Shown one piece after another: positions 16,383 through 24,797 of a DNA stretch of 64,000 bases. A program made the translations under genes and the position numbers. How positions within the stretch are numbered: position 1 is the first letter of the stretch; the number at the start of each line of letters is the position of its first letter. The stretch lies in the NCBI RefSeq assembly GCF_001644025.1, contig NZ_LUUK01000194.1, positions 1 through 64,000 on the forward strand. Reading direction: 5' to 3'. This DNA is from Methylomonas koyamae (GTDB lineage: Bacteria; Pseudomonadota; Gammaproteobacteria; Methylococcales; Methylomonadaceae). The notes under the pieces were generated by a model. That model saw only the letters and a program-made list of their open reading frames with translations. It was not told where the DNA came from and did not search any database.

Positions 16383-19300
16383 TTAAACAGGCTCGGACAA
16401 GCGCAGTGCAACGGAATCTCGAATACGTTCCGCGATACTCCGATAGGAAAACAAGCTCAAGGTTTTTCGATAAGCCTTGTCGGCGATTTCCGCGCGGGCG
16501 CCCTCGTTATGCAGATAAAACTCGACTTGCCGGATCAAGTCTTTTTCATCCGCGTAATAAGCCACCTCATCGTCGGAATAATATTCCGACAGCGGCGCGG
16601 CATCCTTGTAAATACGCCGGGACAGCATAAAACAACCCGCCGCCATGATTTCCAGCGCGCGCATGTGCAAACTGGTGCCTGGACTGCCGTTAAAACAAAT
16701 CCTAGAGCGATTCATTAATTCGTTGATATTTTCGCCGTTTTCGGCGACGCCGTGCGCGTAAGGCGAAAACTTGGCAAGTTTATCCCAATTTCTACCGTAT
16801 AGCGCCAACTCGATATTCAGCCCGGCATCGAGCAATGCGGAGATCGGCCGGGTTTTCATTTCGGTTAAATAGTGATAATGGAATCGACTGCCGCTGCCGG
16901 CCATTAATTGATTAATAACGTCAATCGTGATGGTTATACCGTGGTCGCCCAATAATTGTTCCACCAACTTAAATTTACCGATTTGATTATCTAGACAAAA
17001 GCGGTGAAATTGATCGATCGGCAACTGATCGGTATATTCTAAAATAACCTGATATATCCTGAATAAAAGCTCGGCTGGCAGTTTACGCTCTTTCATCAAA
17101 CTCGCTTCGGTCGAATCGTAACTCTCAAAACCTCCCTCGCCGAACCGGAATGGCGCCAGCGTTTTGGCCGGATCGATCAAATGGGTAATAAACAAGAAGT
17201 CGTATTGGTATGCGCGGTTTTGGATCGGATAATAATAGGCGTCGTTAAAGCCGAGCGGTAAATATTCGACCGGAAAACTGGCATATAATGGATTGCTATT
17301 CATCGCCAACCAATCCTTGGAAAATACGAAGGTAAAATCCCTGAATTTGACGGCGCGGCGATTTTGGGTGATCGACGGCAACATATCCTGTATCCAATTG
17401 ACGAACGGCACCGGTTCCGGCAAGCCGGCAAATTCGTGCCGAAAATGATCGATGGACAGTATTAGATCCGGTTTAAACTCGGCGATTTGCGCCACGATAC
17501 TTTCCATGCCGTTACGGCGGAAATTGGCGGTATCGGTGGATATCTGAATTTCCGCGCCAGCTCTGGCAAACCCGTCCAGCAAGTCCCGCATGCAATATTG
17601 CAAAAAGCTGGTAAATCGCGATGCAAAGCCCATCACTCGAATTGGCGTTGCCTGGTTTTTCTGAAACTTGTCGCGCCAAGTTTCAAAACTGACTTGCCGA
17701 TAGTAATCGTCGATTATCGCCAGCAATTCCGCGTGAGAATCGCTTCTATAGTCCCTGGCCTCGTCCACCGCGCGCCGAATTTGCTGAAACTCGGTTTCCG
17801 TCGCGCTAACATTCATCGTCACTTCCGGCAAAATCGATTGCTTAGTGTTCAATTCGGCGACAAACTCGTTAAAACCGGACACTTGAAAGCACAACCATAC
17901 TCTATTCTCGGCGAGCACATCTCGAATATCCCGGACTAACATAGTGGCCAGCAAGCCGCCGAAATCGGCATCGACCAGATAAATCGGAATCTCTAGATTC
18001 GGCATTTCCGCGATCGGTGTCGATGTGGCGGAAAATATCGCGGCTAATTCGCCACCGTCGCCGATGCCGGCCAAGCCGTAACAAGGCACGCTAAAGCGTT
18101 GAGCCACCTTCGCGTTGGCGCGTATATTCCTAACATTTTCGGCTTTTTTCGGCAAATCCAATTGGTAAAGCCGTTGCTCGCCGGCAAATACCGCGACCGA
18201 ATAAAATTCGCCCGCGATGGCTTCGCCGACAAATACGTTAATTCGGCGATCGGTTAAATAAACACCGAGGTTTTCATAGAGCGTCGGCCTGTATTGTTTT
18301 AGAACCTGCAAATTCCCGGACCAGCGTTCCGCGCATTGATTAATCTCCTCAGCGGGTCCTTCCAGCACGATCGGCGGCTCGAGTATCTCGCGCCGCGAAT
18401 TCGGCCGCGCATGATTGAAACCACACCACAGTATCGGGAGAGTCAACTGGTCGGCTTCCGGCTCGATCCGAAGAACGTTGTCGGCTCCACAACGTTTTAA
18501 ATGTTGAAAAACGGTTTCCGCCCGGCAATAATTAAAATCGTTTTTTCTGAACGGCAGCGACGCCAAGGATTCGAATCCCACATCGTCAGCCAGCCAATAG
18601 ACAACATTTATGACATCACCCGCCAGAAAACCATTATCCAATTGATTTTCCTGAATCAGAATATGCGGGCGGAATTCGACATATTGATTCAGCGCATCAA
18701 CCCTGTTTAGCGTATGCAGGGTATCGCTAACCACATATAACATCACCGAGTATCCGCTTTTAGCCAGCGTTTCCGCCAGTGGACATAATACCGACGAAGA
18801 ATTGGCCGCGTAGATAAGAACACGCCACGGCCGATCGGCGGCGAAATCCGGTTGCTGATCCAGCGCTTGCCGTTCCAACTCAGCAGTGAATTGCGCCCTG
18901 GTTTCGAACACCGAATCCAGCACCTGTTGGTAGTCGGCCATTAACTCGGGGTCCGCTCGCAATTCTTCCGGCAAACGCAATCGGCTGAATACCAAAAACT
19001 CCAGGATACGGTCCAAATCCACATGGATCAGATTTTCCAAATCGCTTGCCAATTTTTCGCCGTGGTAATAGCAAAGCTGCAAACCGGTACTACCGTCGTC
19101 GGCAATCCGAACATTGCGTTGCTTTGCGGTATTCAAGGCCTCCAAGGCATTAAAAAAGTCGGTATCCTTATGATTCGGCCGGTGATTGTCCGCGTTTCGC
19201 AATACCAGAATTTCTTCAAGCATATTGCCGGGATCGGCCGTTAAATCATGCTCCCGACCGTCTTGGTCGACGACGTATTTCGGTATCGGCAGCGTGTTAT

Positions 19301-19493
19301 TCGCAAAAAACTCACTAAATTGATATTGCGAAACATAAATTAAATTCGGCAATAGGCTATCGCTTAGCGGCCCGTCGTAATAACAATATTGCAAGCGCTC
19401 CACGCCGGTTTCGTCGACGCAACGGTTTTGCCGCTCGGCTTCTAGCAAAGCCAATTTCAGATCGAGAAAATAGCAATCCGGTCTAACGGCCAT
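16383..19493 (-). CDS. Large CgeB-like glycosyltransferase with duplicated CYY domain
   Basis: This 1036-aa protein starts with two copies of a roughly 104-residue unit: a helix ending in AxxxRN, then QYCYYDG (Cys 37) or QLCYYHG (Cys 141), an NLI-V strand and an EF-xxRLxxP tail. Residues 225-560 hold a first GT-B-like part (WRVLIYAANSSSVLCPLAE). Residues 620-1036 hold a CgeB-like part with PFVNWIQDMLPSI and the C-terminal ALEIMAAGCFMLSRRIYKDA donor-site segment. The protein is therefore probably bifunctional or carries one inactive transferase module. No membrane segments are present. The same CYY unit is found twice in the next gene upstream, so the domain probably docks a common partner or acceptor. 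Confidence 0.65.
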   Translation of the reverse strand: MAVRPDCYFLDLKLALLEAERQNRCVDETGVERLQYCYYDGPLSDSLLPNLIYVSQYQFSEFFANNTLPIPKYVVDQDGREHDLTADPGNMLEEILVLRNADNHRPNHKDTDFFNALEALNTAKQRNVRIADDGSTGLQLCYYHGEKLASDLENLIHVDLDRILEFLVFSRLRLPEELRADPELMADYQQVLDSVFETRAQFTAELERQALDQQPDFAADRPWRVLIYAANSSSVLCPLAETLAKSGYSVMLYVVSDTLHTLNRVDALNQYVEFRPHILIQENQLDNGFLAGDVINVVYWLADDVGFESLASLPFRKNDFNYCRAETVFQHLKRCGADNVLRIEPEADQLTLPILWCGFNHARPNSRREILEPPIVLEGPAEEINQCAERWSGNLQVLKQYRPTLYENLGVYLTDRRINVFVGEAIAGEFYSVAVFAGEQRLYQLDLPKKAENVRNIRANAKVAQRFSVPCYGLAGIGDGGELAAIFSATSTPIAEMPNLEIPIYLVDADFGGLLATMLVRDIRDVLAENRVWLCFQVSGFNEFVAELNTKQSILPEVTMNVSATETEFQQIRRAVDEARDYRSDSHAELLAIIDDYYRQVSFETWRDKFQKNQATPIRVMGFASRFTSFLQYCMRDLLDGFARAGAEIQISTDTANFRRNGMESIVAQIAEFKPDLILSIDHFRHEFAGLPEPVPFVNWIQDMLPSITQNRRAVKFRDFTFVFSKDWLAMNSNPLYASFPVEYLPLGFNDAYYYPIQNRAYQYDFLFITHLIDPAKTLAPFRFGEGGFESYDSTEASLMKERKLPAELLFRIYQVILEYTDQLPIDQFHRFCLDNQIGKFKLVEQLLGDHGITITIDVINQLMAGSGSRFHYHYLTEMKTRPISALLDAGLNIELALYGRNWDKLAKFSPYAHGVAENGENINELMNRSRICFNGSPGTSLHMRALEIMAAGCFMLSRRIYKDAAPLSEYYSDDEVAYYADEKDLIRQVEFYLHNEGARAEIADKAYRKTLSLFSYRSIAERIRDSVALRLSEPV

Positions 19494-19512
19494 GGCGTCA
19501 TTTCAGGTTGGA

Positions 19513-21333
19513 TTAGCGGCCGACAAACATTGAAATCCGGCTCTGCTTGGCTTGGCTAAGTTCACCGATATTGCTGTGTTTAATAAAGTTATCGACGGCT
19601 GCGGTATAAGTAAACCGTTCGGCAATAACCGTGGGTGAAAGCGCCGGCCGGACTTGTGTTTTTAATATCTCCAGCAATTCCCAACGGGTTTTAAAAAACA
19701 AACAGGCGTCGTCCCAGTGCGGCTTTTCCGCCACGTCGCGGCAATCGTAGACCAGCGGAATGCAGCCGCAGGCCGCGGCTTCGGCCAAACGTTGGGAATT
19801 GATTTCGAAAGGATGGGACACCAGCGCGTAACGCGCCGAACGATACACATCGGCAACCTGCGTGCCGTGTTTCAACTCGCCGTTGAAATGGGCGGCCACA
19901 TCGGGATCTTGCTCCCAGTAGCGCCCGTAAATTTCTACTGGCATTGCCGTGGATTCGCACAGCCATTTCACCGAATAATCGCGTATTGCGTAATGCAATA
20001 AATTCCAAAATACGAAGGCGGGCGGCAATCCAAAGCGTACCGCGATTTCCCCGGCCATCGCCTCGGTGACAATCTCGCCGTTATCTATTTTATCGATAAA
20101 AATCTCTACAATTTCGCGCTGCTCCGGACGACTTAAATCGACCGAGTTGAGATACGAACTACCGACGAATACCACTTTGTTTTGCCGCTCGATGTCGCCA
20201 TCGGTATTGAATATCTCGTCATCGACCGCGAAATGTTGGCGAACGATATTTTTCGCACCGGTTAACGCCAAATGGCGGTCGAGTACCGGCGAAATCGAAA
20301 ACACATAGTCATTGCCTCGCCAACGCAAGGCTTTATGTTCGGTAATTTGCGGCATGCTGTCCTGCCACCAAGAGATATGCGTGACCTTATCGTTAAGCGC
20401 CAAATTGTTTAATTGATTGACGTAAAAAATAACGTGGGGATTAAATTCGATATAGTTTCGGTAGAACTTAATCAGGTTATTGGTTTCCATTTCCCCGTCT
20501 TCCATGTAAAACCATACTTGGTATCCGCGCTTTTCGAAGGCCTTGGCGACCGCCCGCGAGCAATATTGCATAACCGTGGTCAGTCGGCTCGACGGCAACA
20601 TGATTTTCAGCGGCTCGCCGTCGTGGAATTTGGGGGTTACTTGTTTCGCTTGCGCCAGCAATTGCGAAATCAAGGTCCGCCGCTGCTGTTTAACTTCATT
20701 AACGATCGTCTCGAATCCGCTCCGAATCGAGGTTTTTAACTCGTCTTCCAATTCGTCGGGCAATTCGATTTTCGTCGGCAACCGGTAAGCGGTATCGACG
20801 AAGAATTCGATGGCTTGATCCAATTCCAAATGCAGCAGATTTTCTATGCCGTGCTCGGGTAGTTCCCCGCGGTAATAACAGATTTGCAAACCGTCTATCG
20901 TCGGATGTCCGCAATAAATTCGGTTCCGTTGTTTGGCGACATTTAACGCTAATAACGGATCGGCGAAAAAACTGTCCGCATGAATATAATCGACGACTTT
21001 ATATTGCGTACGCTGCTGATGAATTTCGTCGATAATATCGGCCGGCATCTCGTTGAAATGCACGACGCCCTCGTGCGAAATAGCAATTAACTCAGGTATC
21101 GGCAAATGATTATGCGAAAAGAATTCGCTAAAATTGTCGGCGGGTACCTGAATAAAGTTATGCAATACAATGTCGGTGAGCGGACCGTCGTAATAGCAAT
21201 ATTGCGGCCGAGTCCGGCCGTTTTCGACCACCGGATTTTGTTTAAGCGCGGTCAGGTAGGCATCTTCTATATTCATAAAAAATGCATCCTTCGCCGAATC
21301 GTGTTGGCTTTGCGTCTCGCTCACTGGATTCAT
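19513..21333 (-). CDS. CgeB-like glycosyltransferase with duplicated CYY domain
   Basis: This 606-aa protein has two CYY units at the N-terminus (PQYCYYDGPLTD at about 44-55 and LQICYYRGELPE at about 149-160), each followed by an N-strand and an EFF helix. Residues 220-590 form one CgeB-like glycosyltransferase module, seen in HISWWQDSMPQITEHKALRW, VVFVGSSYLN and the C-terminal SQRLAEAAACGCIPLVYDCR. In the 1036-aa neighbour the equivalent positions carry related sequence, so they are paralogues with one versus two transferase modules. The start ATG at 21333 lies 22 bases downstream of the radical SAM gene stop. Substrates are unknown. Confidence 0.65.
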   Translation of the reverse strand: MNPVSETQSQHDSAKDAFFMNIEDAYLTALKQNPVVENGRTRPQYCYYDGPLTDIVLHNFIQVPADNFSEFFSHNHLPIPELIAISHEGVVHFNEMPADIIDEIHQQRTQYKVVDYIHADSFFADPLLALNVAKQRNRIYCGHPTIDGLQICYYRGELPEHGIENLLHLELDQAIEFFVDTAYRLPTKIELPDELEDELKTSIRSGFETIVNEVKQQRRTLISQLLAQAKQVTPKFHDGEPLKIMLPSSRLTTVMQYCSRAVAKAFEKRGYQVWFYMEDGEMETNNLIKFYRNYIEFNPHVIFYVNQLNNLALNDKVTHISWWQDSMPQITEHKALRWRGNDYVFSISPVLDRHLALTGAKNIVRQHFAVDDEIFNTDGDIERQNKVVFVGSSYLNSVDLSRPEQREIVEIFIDKIDNGEIVTEAMAGEIAVRFGLPPAFVFWNLLHYAIRDYSVKWLCESTAMPVEIYGRYWEQDPDVAAHFNGELKHGTQVADVYRSARYALVSHPFEINSQRLAEAAACGCIPLVYDCRDVAEKPHWDDACLFFKTRWELLEILKTQVRPALSPTVIAERFTYTAAVDNFIKHSNIGELSQAKQSRISMFVGR

Positions 21334-21355
21334 CGCGCCCCCGGTTTGGTCGATA

Positions 21356-22747
21356 TTAAATAAAATTAATATGTTCCGGCGGATTTTTTAAATCCCACAG
21401 AAACTTATTCACATAATCCTGGCGGCAGCCGATCGCGCAATCTTTGTGTACATCGACCGACTCGGCGACATCTTTGTGCACCTGCCAGTAGCGCTCGCTG
21501 TTGGCGACCAGGTCGTAGAACGAATCGCTGTGCAGATCGCCGATGTAAAAGCGTTCCTTGTTGAAAAACGGTCCGCACGGATAGATTTTGCCGTTGCCGG
21601 AAATCTGCAACAAAAACGGCGTACCGAAGCATTGGTCGTATTTGCGGTAGCCGTCCTTGTACAGATTGGTTTCGCCGGCGGCGTTGATCTTGTTCCATTT
21701 GGCCTGCACCACGTAGTGCTCGTTGCTCAGCGCTTCGGCCTGTTTCAATAGGTCGTTGACGTTAAGATAGGCGTCGTAGTCGATGCCGATTTCCTTGTAT
21801 TCGGAATCCGAGCAATGTTTGATGACGAAGTAATCCACGCCCAATTCGGCACCCAGCTTGGCTTCGGCCAGCACTTCGTCGAAGCACTCGGGGATCAGGA
21901 CCATTTGCAGGCCTATCGTGCATTTGTAATTATTTTCTTTCTTGATTTTGACCAGTTCGCGGATCTTGGCGATCAGCAAGTCGAAATTGCCTTCCACCGA
22001 CTGATGCACCCGGCGAAAACCTTCCGGCGTGCCGGCGGACAGGTTGAAGCGAATGTAGCTCATGTTTTTCAGCAGGTCGTGGGCGCGATCCATGTCCAAG
22101 GCGATGCCGTTGGTCGCCATCGCGGTGTCTATGCCCAATTCGCCGGCCAACACGGTCGCGTCGTACAAAGTCGGATTCAGCGTCGGCTCGCCGTCGCCAA
22201 TGAAACCCAACGAGCGCACGCCCAGCTTGCCGCAGTCGCGCACGAAATTTAGCAGCGCCTCGCGGCCTATCATCGCGCCTTTGGTCATGTTCTGTACCAC
22301 CGCATAGCAGTACAAGCAGGCCGTATTGCAGAACTTGGTCAAACCCATGTCGATATGCACCGGGGCGAAACGCTGGCCGTTTTGCCAAGCCTGCACCCGG
22401 TCCAAGTGATGCATCATCTTGTGGCCGTCGAAGCGGAAGCGTTCGCGCTGGGTACGAAAACTGGGACCGGTGAACTGGTTGGGCACCGAAGGCTCGTGTT
22501 CGCAACCGGCCTCCAGGCGCACGATGCCTTCCTGGCCGTCGTGCGACACGGTCTTGAATTTCTGCCCCGGCAAACGGCTTAACTGGCTAGTGTCGATGAC
22601 CTGATAGTCTTGCGACAACGCGCTGCGATCGACGATCTGATTGGAGGTGCGCAACTTGTGGCCGGGCTTGTTGAACAACGGCGCGTCTTCCGGGATGGAA
22701 GTGACTGCGGCATTGCCGAATCGGTTGATTTGCTCAGGTTTGGACAT
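21356..22747 (-). CDS. Radical SAM/SPASM protein (second in operon)
   Basis: This 463-aa enzyme has a radical SAM cluster CNTACLYC at Cys 140, 144 and 147, a GDGEPTLNP segment and a C-terminal auxiliary cluster region (YDQCFGTPF, KIYPCGPFF, HKDCAIGC). It has an unusual 125-residue N-terminal extension before the barrel, which includes SQLSRLPGQKFKTVSHDGQ. It ends PPEHINFI, very like QPAHVNFI at the end of the radical SAM protein at 27888, so the two share a C-terminal domain. The gene directly follows the E1 beta gene, suggesting joint action on one metabolite. The substrate is unknown. Confidence 0.78.
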   Translation of the reverse strand: MSKPEQINRFGNAAVTSIPEDAPLFNKPGHKLRTSNQIVDRSALSQDYQVIDTSQLSRLPGQKFKTVSHDGQEGIVRLEAGCEHEPSVPNQFTGPSFRTQRERFRFDGHKMMHHLDRVQAWQNGQRFAPVHIDMGLTKFCNTACLYCYAVVQNMTKGAMIGREALLNFVRDCGKLGVRSLGFIGDGEPTLNPTLYDATVLAGELGIDTAMATNGIALDMDRAHDLLKNMSYIRFNLSAGTPEGFRRVHQSVEGNFDLLIAKIRELVKIKKENNYKCTIGLQMVLIPECFDEVLAEAKLGAELGVDYFVIKHCSDSEYKEIGIDYDAYLNVNDLLKQAEALSNEHYVVQAKWNKINAAGETNLYKDGYRKYDQCFGTPFLLQISGNGKIYPCGPFFNKERFYIGDLHSDSFYDLVANSERYWQVHKDVAESVDVHKDCAIGCRQDYVNKFLWDLKNPPEHINFI

Positions 22748-22765
22748 GGCGAGTTCTCGAATAAG

Positions 22766-23836
22766 TTAAAACGGGCCGACGAAACTGCGGTCGGGCTGAT
22801 CCTTGGCCAAATCGGATTGCAATTGCCGCCGGACGCTGTCTAGTAGCGGCCGGCGATCCAATAACTCCAGCACCGTCTCGGCGATGCGCTCCGCGCCGGG
22901 GTAGTAATGGTTGGCTAAAAAATGCGTGGTCGGAACCGGATGGTTGGGATAGGCGATCAGGCGCGGCGCTTGTTTTAGCGTGTGCGGCTGCCGTTGATAC
23001 AAGCGCGAGATCAAGGTATGGCCGAGCGACGCCATTTCCGGCGCGCAATCGGCCACCAGCAACAAGCCGGTTTCGGCGGCCGAGCGTGCGACAGCATCGA
23101 CATCCAGCGGCGTCAGGCAGCGCATGTCCACCACGTCGGTTTCGATACCGTGTTCGGCCAGTACGGCGGCGGCCTTCAACGCTTCAATCGTCATATGCGA
23201 GAACGCGGCGATGCTGATGTCGCGGCCTTCGCGCAAGCGCGCCGCGCCGCTCAAGCCGGCGGCGGGCCGGTCTTTATCGACTTGGCCGATCACATGATGC
23301 AGCCAGCGGTGTTCGACGAACAACACCGGGCCGTCGTCGGCGATCGCGTCCAGCATGAAATGGTAGGCGTCGCCGGCCGTGGTCGGCATCACCACCTTCA
23401 GGCCGGGAACCTGGGCGAACATCGCTTGCAAGCTTTGCGAATGCTGCGGCCCCTGCCCCCAGCCGCGGCCGATGATGACTCTCACCACCAGCGGCACGCT
23501 TTGCTTGCCGTCGAACATGTAATGCCATTTGGCCGCGTTGTTGACTAGTTGATCCATCGCCAGCAACGCAAAATCGATGCGCTGATGCACCAGCACCGGC
23601 CGCATGCCGGCCAGCGCCGCGCCGATGCAGATGCCGGTCATGCCGTTTTCGGCCAGCGGCATGTCCAGCACCCGCTTGGCGCCGTATTTCTCGCGCAAGC
23701 CTTGGGTGGTGGCGAAAATGGTTTTCGGATCGGGCACGCCCTCGCCGATCAACAGCATGTCCGGAAACCGCGCCAACCCGTCGTCCAAGGCCTCGCGGAT
23801 CGCCGCGCCGTAACTCAAGGTCAAGATCTCAGACAT
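22766..23836 (-). CDS. TPP-dependent dehydrogenase E1, beta subunit
   Basis: This is the beta half of a pyruvate/acetoin/branched-chain type 2-oxo acid dehydrogenase E1. The 356-aa protein carries a transketolase pyrimidine-binding domain (ENGMTGICIGAALAGMRPVL, VRVIIGRGWGQGPQHSQSL) and a C-terminal transketolase domain with ADCAPEMASLG. The frame is open upstream, but the ATG at 23836 overlaps the alpha stop by eight bases and starts the conserved sequence, so I chose it. No E2 lipoyl acyltransferase or E3 gene is near. The acyl or aldehyde unit made on TPP is therefore probably passed to something else, possibly a keto-sugar. That transfer is inference. Confidence 0.82.
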   Translation of the reverse strand: MSEILTLSYGAAIREALDDGLARFPDMLLIGEGVPDPKTIFATTQGLREKYGAKRVLDMPLAENGMTGICIGAALAGMRPVLVHQRIDFALLAMDQLVNNAAKWHYMFDGKQSVPLVVRVIIGRGWGQGPQHSQSLQAMFAQVPGLKVVMPTTAGDAYHFMLDAIADDGPVLFVEHRWLHHVIGQVDKDRPAAGLSGAARLREGRDISIAAFSHMTIEALKAAAVLAEHGIETDVVDMRCLTPLDVDAVARSAAETGLLLVADCAPEMASLGHTLISRLYQRQPHTLKQAPRLIAYPNHPVPTTHFLANHYYPGAERIAETVLELLDRRPLLDSVRRQLQSDLAKDQPDRSFVGPF

Positions 23837-24797
23837 ACACATGCCGCTCCATGCTCGCCAACACCGGCGCCGGGCCGGCCAAGGCTTCGGCGAAGGCTTC
23901 GGCGATTTCGGCGCCGACCTGTTGCTCGATTTCGAGCAATACCTCCGCGCCGACGCCGGCATCGGCAAGCGCCCGGCCGCTATACAGCAACGGACAGCGC
24001 TGTTTCCAAGCCAACAGCTCGCCGGGCATGCGGTAGCCCAGCTCGTCGTCCTCGTTCGGTCCGCAATGTTCCGGCCAGCGATGGGTATGCAATTCCAAGA
24101 ACTGCGGGCCCTCGCCGTCGCGGGCGGCGGCGATGGCGTTTTCCGCCAGCGCATGGACGTGTTCGACTTTATTGCCGTCGCCGCTGACGGCCTGCAAGCC
24201 GTGGGCGGCAGCAATTTGATAAATGTCGCGAGCCGGCTGGCGTTCGTATAACGGCGTCATCACCGAGTATTGGTTGTTCTCGCAAACCATCACCAGCGGA
24301 AGATTTTTCAGCACCGCGAAATTCATGGTCTCGTGCAACACGCCTTCCTCGAAACAGCCGTCGCCGAAAAACACCACCACGACGTTGTTTGAATTCCGGC
24401 GCTGTTCGCCCCAGGCGTAGCCGGCCGCGACCGGCACCGTGCCGCCGACGATGGGTGTGGAGGCGATAAAACCGGCCGATAAATCACTCAAATGCATCGA
24501 ACCGCCACGCCCGCCGCAACATCCAGCGGCTAAACCGTACAGTTCGGCGATCAGGCCGACCAGACTGCCACCCTTGGCCAGATAGTGACCGTGGCCGCGA
24601 TGGTTGCTGAAGACCTTGTCGCTCTCGGTCAGATGCGCGCAAACGCCGACCGCGATGGCTTCCTCGCCGATGCACAAATGGGTCGGGCAACGCATGTGCT
24701 GCTCGGCGTAACGGGCGGCGATGGCCTCTTCGGCACGGCGGATGCGCAGCATCCGGTAATACAAATCTTGCAGTTCGGCGGTTGTCGGCACGTTCAT
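23829..24797 (-). CDS. TPP-dependent dehydrogenase E1, alpha subunit
   Basis: This is the alpha half of the E1 enzyme and the main TPP-binding chain. The 322-aa protein shows GRGGSMHLSDLSAGF, characteristic of pyruvate/acetoin E1 alpha, and the TPP-Mg motif GDG at 145-147 ending in CENN at 172-175. Alpha and beta genes overlap by eight bases, and alpha overlaps the upstream kinase gene stop by four, so the set is tightly coupled inside a sugar-biosynthesis operon. The absence of E2 and E3 argues against an oxidative dehydrogenase complex. A ligase-like role building a branched-chain sugar, as the TPP enzyme YerE does for yersiniose, is a possible parallel and is unproven. Confidence 0.82.
   Translation of the reverse strand: MNVPTTAELQDLYYRMLRIRRAEEAIAARYAEQHMRCPTHLCIGEEAIAVGVCAHLTESDKVFSNHRGHGHYLAKGGSLVGLIAELYGLAAGCCGGRGGSMHLSDLSAGFIASTPIVGGTVPVAAGYAWGEQRRNSNNVVVVFFGDGCFEEGVLHETMNFAVLKNLPLVMVCENNQYSVMTPLYERQPARDIYQIAAAHGLQAVSGDGNKVEHVHALAENAIAAARDGEGPQFLELHTHRWPEHCGPNEDDELGYRMPGELLAWKQRCPLLYSGRALADAGVGAEVLLEIEQQVGAEIAEAFAEALAGPAPVLASMERHVYV

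Noticed and set aside
22766-24797. A complete pyruvate dehydrogenase complex
   Set aside because: Only E1 alpha and beta are present; no E2 or E3 gene is nearby, so a dehydrogenase complex is not supported.
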